64,000 bases of DNA, taken from NCBI GenBank assembly GCA_026214975.1, contig JAOBSW010001047.1, positions 484,001 to 548,000 of the forward strand, given 5' to 3'. Positions 56,702 to 64,000 of this stretch are shown in pieces. The stretch comes from Gentiana macrophylla. Lineage: Eukaryota; Streptophyta; Magnoliopsida; Gentianales; Gentianaceae. Positions within the stretch are counted from its first letter, which is position 1; every line of letters starts with the position of its first letter. A program made the translations under genes and the position numbers. A model generated the notes under the pieces. It worked only from the letters and a program-made list of their open reading frames with translations, made no database searches and was not told the origin of the DNA.

Positions 56702-57706
56702 TCAACCTGGATCAGGCCACTTGGGTTTAAGGCTAACCACTTCTCTGTCAGACTCAGAATGACTAGAACGGAAATGGTTTTCGCCACAACAACAAGTCAA
56801 GTGCGCGATAAGATCATGAAATTTTCTCTCCGCATAACATCGACTCTTTTCTTCTTGTTCTTGTTTCTCGATTCGGCCGAGGTATGCAAACAAGCTCGGG
56901 AGCATTGACGGAAGGATCGCAAGGTTAGGGGTAATAATGTCATCATCCACTCCAAAGAAGTCGGATGGAATCTCTTCACAAATAAACGACTCAACCGTTT
57001 CATTTCTCTTTTGAAAGTATAGTACTTCAGGCTTTCCTCAGGTTGCCCAAAGTACTTCTTAATCCGTGACCATTGACTTTGAGCGGTTGATCGCCGCATT
57101 CTTTCAACGTAATGGCTCCACCGGGATGAACATCAAGAATCTCAAAGGGCCGGACCATCTAGATTTAAGCTTACCGGCAAAAGATGGAGCCTGGTGTTAT
57201 ACAAACAAAGCCATGTCTCCCACTTTGAATTCCCGATCTTTAATCTTAGCATCGTGGGCGCCTTCGTTCTTTCCTTGCTCGGCTTGGCGTTCTCATAGGC
57301 CCCGAGTCCGAATTCATCGAGCTCATGTAGTTGCAATAATCTTTTCTCCCCACGAGTTGGCTATCGAAGTTTAAGAATTTAATAGCCCGATGAAGCTCGT
57401 GCTCACTGACCGGTAGATGGCAAGCCTTGCCATAAACCATTTGGAAGGGTGAGCGTACCCATAGGGGTCTTGAACGCGTGCGATAAGCCCAAAGTGCGTC
57501 GTCCAACTTCGCACTCTGGGATTGGATCTATTGGAATTCACCGTTTTCTCCAAAATCCGTTTAAGACTTACATTTGCTCACCTCGACTTGGCCTTTGGTT
57601 TTGGGGTGGTATGGTGTACCAATTCTATGCTTGACACCATACTTCTCAAGAATTTTATCCGGTGGTGCATTACGTAAATGCGAACCTTCATCACCGATAA
57701 GGGCTC
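56702..57706 (-). pseudogene. Element F integrase C-terminal half, fragmented
   Basis: Pieces in different frames give [15 protein letters not shown] and MVYGKACHLPV (57246-57506), LHELDEFGLGAYENA (57142-57336) and a hydrophilic tail ending PKWPDPG at 56702. This is the integrase region after the catalytic core. At least four indels, several of one or two bases. Confidence 0.75.
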
Positions 57707-58568
57707 TCAGGACGACCTAAATCTAGTAAAGATATTCTTTTGCAAGAATTTCTTAACAACTTTGTGATCATTGGTTTGGGTGGCTATGGCCTCTACCCAT
57801 TTGGAAACATAGTCTACACTGCACGAGAATATATTTGTTAGAGCATGATGATGGGAACGGTCCCATAAAATCAATGCCCCAGACGTCAAAGACCTCACAT
57901 TCCAAGATAGGCCTCAAAGGCATCTCCATCCTATTACTGAGTCTCCCTACTCTTTGGCATCTATCACAGCCCTTGAAAAAGGCTTCAGCATCTTTAAACA
58001 GAGTAGGCCAGTAAAAACCAGCTTGAAGGATTTTTGTGACTGTCTTAGGTGCTCCGTAGTGCCCACCAGCGGGACCACTATGACATTGCTCCAAGATATC
58101 CAATTGTTCATGATCCGGAACACACCTTCTAAGCAACCCGTCTTTGCAGACTTTAAACAAATGTGGATCCTCCCATACGAGATACTTCAAGTCACTGAAA
58201 AACTTCTTCTTTTCCTGATACGTCATCTCTTCTAGATGTCCAGTCGCTAAGTAATTGACGTAATCAGCATACCACGGCCTCACATTCTCTAGCCTCATTA
58301 ATTGCTCAGTTGGAAAGTCAATGCCTATTTCCTTAGTGTTTTCGTCACCCACGTTCACTAAACGAGATAAGTGATCAGCTACAACATTTTCGCTACCTTT
58401 CTTATCCTTAATTTCAAGGTCAAATTCCTGTAGAATCAGGATCCATCTCAGTAACCTTGGTTTAGCATCTGTTTTTTCCATGAGGTAGCGTAATGCTGCA
58501 TGATCTGTCCAAACCACAACTCGAGACCCAAGAAGGTAACTTCGAAACTTATCCATAGCAAAACGCAT
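57707..58568 (-). pseudogene. Element F RNase H (end), zinc finger and integrase core (start)
   Basis: A 266-residue frame (57768-58568) runs from [20 protein letters not shown], the RNase H second half, through [12 protein letters not shown], the HHCC zinc finger ([11 protein letters not shown] ... CDRCQ) and WGIDFMGPF with the first catalytic Asp. It then shifts at [12 protein letters not shown]; the following VSKWVEAIA is in another frame (57707-57898). The second catalytic region near 57700 is disturbed. Confidence 0.85.
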
Positions 58569-59553
58569 CGCTAGAATTCTTTCTCTGTAGTAGTGTAGTT
58601 ACACTGAAATTCGGGTTCAAAGTTTGGCTCGCATAGTAGATTGGTCTGAACTTCTTATCAATCCTTCGCCCTAGAACTGCGCCTATAGCGTAGTTAGAGG
58701 CATCGCACATGAGTTCGAAAGGTTTAGTCCAGTCGGGCGCGATCAAAATGGGGGCACTGGTTAACTTATCCTTTAAGCATTTGAAAGCTTCCTTACACGC
58801 ATCATCAAACACGAACTCTACTTCCACTTTCAGCAGGTTGGATAGCGGCTTTGCTATAGTCGAAAAATCTTTAATAAAACGCCGATAGAAGCCTACATGT
58901 CCCAGGAATCCTCGTACCTCCTTAACTGTCTTCGGGTACGACATTTTCTCGATGGCTTCTACCTTAGCCTTATCCACCTGAATACCATCACTGGACACCT
59001 TGTGTCCCAAAACAATCCCTTCTTCTACTAGAAAATGGCATTTCTCCCAGTTAAGCACTAGATTTTTCTCAACGCAACGTTGGAGTACCATATCGAGATT
59101 CTTTAAAATTTCATCAAAACTGTCGCCATAGACTGAGAAATCATCCATGAAGACCTCCATGCATTGCTCCACAAGTCCATCAAATATGGCCAACATGCAC
59201 CGTTGAAAGGTCGCGGGTGCATTGCATAAGCCGAATGGCATTCTGCGAAAAGCAAAAGTGCCAGATGGACAGGTAAAAGTTGTCTTCTCTTGGTCATTAG
59301 GGTCGATGGCTATCTGGAAATAACCAGAATATCCATCAAGGAAACAATAATACTTATGACCACTCAGTCTTTCTAGAAGTTGGTCAATGAAGGGCAGGGG
59401 GAAATGATCCTTAGCGGTGACTTCATTTAACCTGCGATAATCAATGCAAACTCTATAGCCGATCCACAAGGCGTAAGGCAACTTCTTCCCCTTTTTCGTT
59501 CTTCTCCACAAGAATGCCTCCTTCTTTGGCACAACTTGAGTAGGATGACCCAC
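58549..59553 (-). CDS. Element F reverse transcriptase with RNase H start
   Basis: A 334-residue frame with all main RT blocks: [55 protein letters not shown] and the active site [10 protein letters not shown], then the thumb [13 protein letters not shown] and the RNase H start [14 protein letters not shown]. It ends by frameshift at NPNFSVTT, where TTEKELLAV would be expected. Very similar to element D pol. Confidence 0.93.
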   Translation of the reverse strand: MGHPTQVVPKKEAFLWRRTKKGKKLPYALWIGYRVCIDYRRLNEVTAKDHFPLPFIDQLLERLSGHKYYCFLDGYSGYFQIAIDPNDQEKTTFTCPSGTFAFRRMPFGLCNAPATFQRCMLAIFDGLVEQCMEVFMDDFSVYGDSFDEILKNLDMVLQRCVEKNLVLNWEKCHFLVEEGIVLGHKVSSDGIQVDKAKVEAIEKMSYPKTVKEVRGFLGHVGFYRRFIKDFSTIAKPLSNLLKVEVEFVFDDACKEAFKCLKDKLTSAPILIAPDWTKPFELMCDASNYAIGAVLGRRIDKKFRPIYYASQTLNPNFSVTTLLQRKNSSDAFCYG

Positions 59554-60158
59554 TCACTATCGGCGATGGCGTAGATAATCCCCATGTCAAGCCATTTGAT
59601 GATCTCCTTTTTGACAACCTCCTGCATGTGCGGATTCAGCCTCCTTTGAGGTTGTCTGACCTTTTTCGCTCCTTCCTCCGTTCGGATCTTATGCATGCAC
59701 ACGTCTGGGTCGATTCTCCGATATCGCCCCACCGCCATCCGAACGCGAGGATATGTTTCTCCAACACTTTAATTAATTCTGCTTCTTGTTCCGGCTCGAG
59801 TTTAGATGAGATGATCAAGGGCAACTTATCACCGTCCTTAAGGAAGATGTATTTTAGGTGCTGCGGAAGTGGTTTCAACTCTAAGTCAGCAGGTGGTTGC
59901 TCTATACTAGATTTTAAGGGACCACCTTTTCCTTGTGAGCTTGGACCGGTTGGTGAAAAACACCTCATCTTCCGAGGTGTGACCCGAAAGGTATTGAATG
60001 ACATCATCTAGAGGAATCCTCCCATCGCCTTCCGTTTGTTCTTTCTTATGCTTAACCATCTTCTTAAGTTCTTCTTCTTCAAGCTCTTTCGCAAAGCCGC
60101 TCCCAATCATCCAACTCCCAATGAGTAGTTTCTTTCCGAGAATTCTATTTCGTCCCAA
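59427..60158 (-). pseudogene. Element F PR-RT linker and RT N-terminus, frame-shifted
   Basis: Segments in separate frames: SSIEQPPADLELKPLPQHLK with DKLPLIISSKL (59636-60007), MHKIRTEEGAKKVRQPQRRL and [14 protein letters not shown] (59427-59738), and a charged stretch 59907-60158. Same order as in D and B. Confidence 0.8.
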
Positions 60159-60261
60159 CTACCCATTAAAACTTCCTCCTCTGCGAGGTTAAAGTCTGCC
60201 TGGTTGAGCTCCTTCAAATCATTGTCGCCATCCCCTGGAATATCCTGCATTTTCCGCTCAC

Positions 60262-60921
60262 TCATAGGCTCGGTGATGCGCAAGTTGTTGAGACAACTCT
60301 ACTGATGATTCCCTGCTGCTCGTGAATTATAACATCCAGGGCTCCTATCTCCGTGAGCTCTTCATCGTGGTCGAATTCATCCCCATAGATTGCTTCAATG
60401 AATGAGATCTCCGGCTCAAGCTTCCACGCAGAACTTTTTCCTGCTCGAGGGTAATGGAAGTGTCCCCTACTTTCGTGAGTGATTTGGCGGTTGGAAGTCA
60501 ATGGTGGAGGCGAAGTGTTTAAGAAAGGCCGCCCGAGAATCGAGGGCATCTCCTTGTCGACCGGGTAATCCAAGATGACCCTATCGGATTGGAAAAACTA
60601 GATGTTTAACATGGATAAGGGCGTTGTTAACACAACCGGCGGCTAAGCGGCTAGATTGGTCCACCCGAAGAGAGACGGACGCTCTTTAGCCTTTTGTCCA
60701 GCCGAGACTCTTGCAGACGTTCAATGGCATCACATTAACAGAGGCCCTCGAATCGCATAAAACATTGTGGAGCGTGTGGCCTTCAATCGTGACAGGAGAT
60801 TGAAGGTCGTCCGGGTCACTCGCTTGATTGCAATGCTCGTGAAACCGTTGAACACTCTTCTCTTAGCACTTCCTCCGCCATTTCCTTTAGCTTTTTTACT
60901 TCCACAGCATCCTTAAGATAC
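60262..60921 (-). pseudogene. Element F protease region, decayed
   Basis: The retropepsin C-terminal motif ILGRPFLN is visible in 60262-60573, followed by an acidic linker with YGDEFDHDEELTEIG. The active-site Asp-Leu-Gly-Ala region expected at 60700-60800 is scrambled by stops and indels. Confidence 0.65.
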
Positions 60922-62934
60922 TTACAAAGACTTAGGCATCTCGGTTAATACCTCAGCAAGTGGCATAGTCACCATAGTATCTCTAAGCATCTTCCTCACT
61001 CCGTCATACTGTTTGTCAGAGTTTAGGGTATTCTCTCTTTTCTTTGCCGGATAAGGAAGGGTTTTCGAATGATTAATCATAGGTTGACTTTTAATGGCTT
61101 CGTCCTCCTTATCCTTCCATCTGACAAACTTCTCAGTTTTCTTTTTAGTCAGGGGTTCAGCTACCTGACTTCCCTTCTCAGCATCCTCATCACTATCCCC
61201 CGAAAAATCATCATCACTCAGCTCTTCCTCACTGTTACCTTCTTTGGAATTTAATTTCTGATTGCCCCCTCCTGAACTCATGGCGTCAGGAGGGGCTACT
61301 CGTTTCCCGACATCTTTTCGGGTCCAGTCGTCTTACCGCTTCTGAGGGTGACTGCATTCAACTCCTCATCTCCATACTCCCATTGAGGTGTGATGGCAGT
61401 GCAAGCATTGATATCTGCCTTAGGGTTTTTTTCTGTATAACTCGGCAGTCTTCCTTGAGGTCTGCTTGCTTGTTGATCAGCCATCTGACCAATCTGTCTC
61501 TCCATCGTCTTTTGACCGGTGGCTAGTGTTTTCACCATGTCAACTAGCTCATCGAATTTCTTCTGAGAGACGTAGGTGGGCTGTTGATTTTGCGTTTGGG
61601 CCCAGTTACCTTGGGGTCTTGGGTTATTGGATGCACCAGGCGGTGTATAATAACTATTCCATGATTTCCCGAAAAGTTGCGGGTTTGAGTTTGACTTGAT
61701 TGACCGAATTTTGACCAAGCCTCACGGAAGGTTGATTCGGTTCTCCATGGCTTGTACTTCCTCATTCATCGTATTCCCGGCCTGTATGCCCGAGTGATTA
61801 ACATCTGCCGCCCTTCTTGTCGCTTCATTTGCATGTTGGCTAGTTGTTTGTTCATTATTTCCATTTGAGCAACAAGCGCTTTTGTCTACGAGTCACTTGA
61901 AGTGACCTCCTTTTGCTTCCGCTAACACTGGTCTTCTTTGAGTTGCCCACATGTTATTCTTAGCTATCGTTTCGCTACCCCAGAGAAAGATCATCTCCTC
62001 CTCCTAAAAAGCGATCCATGAGTGTGGAATCCAAGTAATCTCTATTGGGTTGAGTAACACCCGATAGAATAATTCTAGAAGTTCATGTCGAGTGTATCCA
62101 TGGTTAGGGCATTTTCTCATTAATGATTCAACCTCTCCCAAGCCTTTCCCACACTCTCCTTCTAGTTGCTCGAAGGTAGCTATATCTCTTTTTCGTTCCA
62201 TTATCGCTCAGGTGAAACAATTTGAGCAAAGGCTCTTTTAACATCACCTTATTATGAAGAGTGATGGGGTAAGGACTTAAACCATCGATTTGCTTCACCC
62301 CTCAAAGCAAACGGGAAAAGTTTCAATTTAACAACTTCTGTAGGAACGCCAGGGTAGTGACCTGCTTCACAGATTTGCACAAAAGTAGACAAGAAGTCAT
62401 GTGGGTCTTCATGGCGGTGCCATGGAATGAACTATTTTGGACCATCCCCACAACTCCATTCTTAAGATCAAAATGCATTCCTCCCATCTCTGGAGGCCGA
62501 ATTGGTCTATGCCCTTCCAAGAAGTCTTGATCAAGATATGGCGCGTAAGGGTCTTGTGACAGACAACAGCCTACTGACCGCCTGGTCGTTGATTTTGAAC
62601 ATTCGATGTCTTGGTGGATGTGCAACCGGTGCCTGGAAATGTTATTCTTTGAGCATTCATTGTTTGATGCATCTATTTGGTTCATCCAGGCTTGTTTATT
62701 CTTCGGGTTCTCGCAACATTTGCATCGTAATTTGGTTTAATTGAGCGGGATCCATGCCAGGAGGATTTTGGTTATTATTCCCTTGGTCCTCCTGCTCGTG
62801 ATCATTTGGAACCGTGTTCGCTCATGTTGTCGTGGATTTGGGAATGGTCTTCTCTTGACAATGTCTCGTTCGAGTTCGGAGACGATTGTAGTAACGCCCT
62901 TTCTTGCTCCTGGTTTGCATAAACCAGGGAGCAA
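60922..62934 (-). pseudogene. Element F gag, fragmented
   Basis: Pieces include ERDIVKRRPFPNPRQHERTR (62737-62934), PPEMGGMHFDLKNGVVGMVQ (in 62323-62685), CPNHGYTRHELLELFYRVLL (in 62004-62201), a Gln/Asn-rich C-terminal part with MERQIGQMADQQASRPQGRL (61296-61718) and an acidic stretch followed by LTKKKTEKFVRWKDKEDEA and MVTMPLAEVLTEMPK (60922-61281), which leads into protease. The domains are those of Athila gag. More than six breaks. Confidence 0.8.
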
Positions 62935-63580
62935 AACAGAATGAAATCAACCTTAGGGTTGATGAGAACGAGTTAGAGAATATTAGAGGTTTAGAAGTTT
63001 AGAAAGAGAAAAGAGAAGAGAAGAGTGAAGATTGAAGAACACGAACGCTCGTTCAGAGTTGGACGTCGTCAGCCGATTCGAATCAAGCGTTGTAAGATGA
63101 AACTGGAGGGTAAACGGGCGTTTAAAGGCTAGACGAGCGCGTTTGGAAATCCAGACGCTCGTCGATCAACTTAAACGATGCAGAGAAGAAATTTCGGAGC
63201 AGCACGAGCGTCCGAAAGGATGGACGCCCGTTTAGACTCATGAAAACTAAAATCTAAGGTGAATTAAAATAAAGAAAGCAGAAAAGAAAAAAATAAGTAA
63301 GGTAAAATAAATAAGAGCTATAAAAAAATCTATGAAATCTAAAAAAAAACTTAGGCAAGCCTAAATAAAATAAAAGTTAAATTATGAAATCTACGGCAAA
63401 AATCTTAATTAAACAAACTTAATGAAATAAACTAAAAATAAAAATCTACACATCTAAAAATAAAAAATAAAATAAAAACGTAACTATTATATTATCACCA
63501 AAAAAATAAAAAAATAAAAAAAAATATAATAGTATCGAAACAAAAATTGCACCTTTAAGAATCCGACAACCGTTATCGAC
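62935..63580 (-). other. Element F leader with palindromic repeats
   Basis: Untranslated. At about 63045-63235 it has several ACGCTCGT/ACGGGCGT units related to the element D palindrome. The rest (63260-63550) is A-rich on the + strand. Confidence 0.55.
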
Positions 63581-63598
63581 TCCCCGCAACGCGCGCTA
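63581..63598 (-). other. Element F primer binding site, degenerate
   Basis: TCCCCGCAACGCGCGCTA in place of TCCCCGGCAACGGCGCCA: both GG pairs read G, and two further changes. Either decayed or affected by sequence error. Confidence 0.6.
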
Positions 63599-63604
63599 AA
63601 AACT

Positions 63605-64000
63605 TGTTCGGTAAAAGCGAAGTTTTACAATTTATAACCGAAACACCCCAAGTATAAGGTTCAGTAGTAAAGGATGTTAACGGGTCGTCCTAAGTGGAGT
63701 GGAATGTTTATCGGATCAAGGAACAATTATCTTATCGATTATGTCACGACTATTAACTAAGATTTAAACTAATTATGAATTAATGAACGAGACGATGAAC
63801 AGTAAAAACGATGATGAACAGTAAAACGATGATGAATAGTAAATTTGCAGAAAATTAACAATCAACTAGAATTTAAAACAACTAACTTAGCAATCAACGA
63901 TTTATACTAATGATTCGATTTATCAAGTAATTAAAACAACGGCAAGGCAACGGAATCCACCGATCAACCAACCCAACCCCAACTAGACGGCAAGTTAAAG
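63605..64000 (-). repeat. Element F, 5' LTR (start only)
   Basis: Begins TGTTCGGTAAAAGCG, with a U5 block AAGTATAAGGTTCAGTAGTA ... GGGTCGTCC related to that of D. It continues past the window end. Confidence 0.75.

Larger units (their letters stand above)
54411..64000 (-). mobile_element. Element F: Athila-lineage retrotransposon, 5' LTR truncated by window end
   Basis: Order left to right: abnormal 3' LTR, PPT, non-coding interval, IN, RNase H, RT, PR, gag, leader, degenerate primer site and start of the 5' LTR. RT and IN resemble those of element D. Heavily interrupted by small indels. Inserted in the third solo LTR copy. Confidence 0.88.

Overview
This window looks like repeat-rich, probably pericentromeric or otherwise heterochromatic, nuclear DNA of a flowering plant, most likely a eudicot (inference). 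It is AT-rich and dominated by nested Ty3/gypsy LTR retrotransposons of the Athila lineage. These prime from tRNA-Asp: the tRNA 3' end TCCCCGGCAACGGCGCCA appears on the + strand at four sites, one with a single base missing, plus a degenerate fifth copy. It also holds solo LTRs, MITEs, a miniature LTR element and a Ty1/copia remnant. I see only two host-gene candidates: a small secreted cysteine-rich peptide gene, present in a second damaged copy, and the start of one further gene. All five Athila-type elements (called A, B, D, E, F here) lie on the minus strand.

Layout. 1-6654: element A, non-autonomous, with about 4 kb of internal DNA and no gag or pol. Its left LTR is cut by the window start. 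6655-6812 and 22750-25217: element E (gag, leader, PBS, 5' LTR), split by element B. 6813-22749: element B, complete, with 1.9-kb LTRs and a TAGGG target duplication. It has gag, PR, RT, RNase H and IN, then two related ORFs of the plant-transposon-domain (Athila env-position) type. A and B both sit in the gag of E. E itself sits in an older LTR, 25218-26951.

25218-32249 is a host segment repeated at 48422-53583 and, in part, at 53611-54410. The segment consists of an LTR fragment, the cysteine-rich peptide gene, a Harbinger-like MITE (first copy only), a Stowaway MITE, a GC-rich tandem repeat and a 2.25-kb solo LTR. Between the copies lie a 334-bp TRIM/SMART-size element (32542-32875), a host gene fragment (34028-34414), copia debris (about 35390-36005), and complete element D (36897-48421, target duplication CAGGT). 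Element F (54411 to beyond 64000) is inserted in the third solo LTR copy. Its 3' LTR is abnormal, being a roughly 0.9-kb near-perfect inverted repeat.

How the parts fit. The elements share a modular plan in spite of little overall LTR similarity. Each LTR has a U5 block containing GGTCGATCC. A family-specific array of GC-rich palindromes lies immediately upstream of a TATA box. Elements A, B, D and F each have two copies, 0.9-1.5 kb apart, of a PPT-like motif followed by a small hairpin. The hairpin stems differ in sequence but keep their pairing. In B the LTR palindrome also recurs upstream of both 3' ORFs, which suggests separate internal promoters. Coding regions of D and F are broken by many small indels although the LTR pair of D is about 99% identical by eye, so uncorrected sequence error is a serious alternative to decay. 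All identities here are by-eye estimates.
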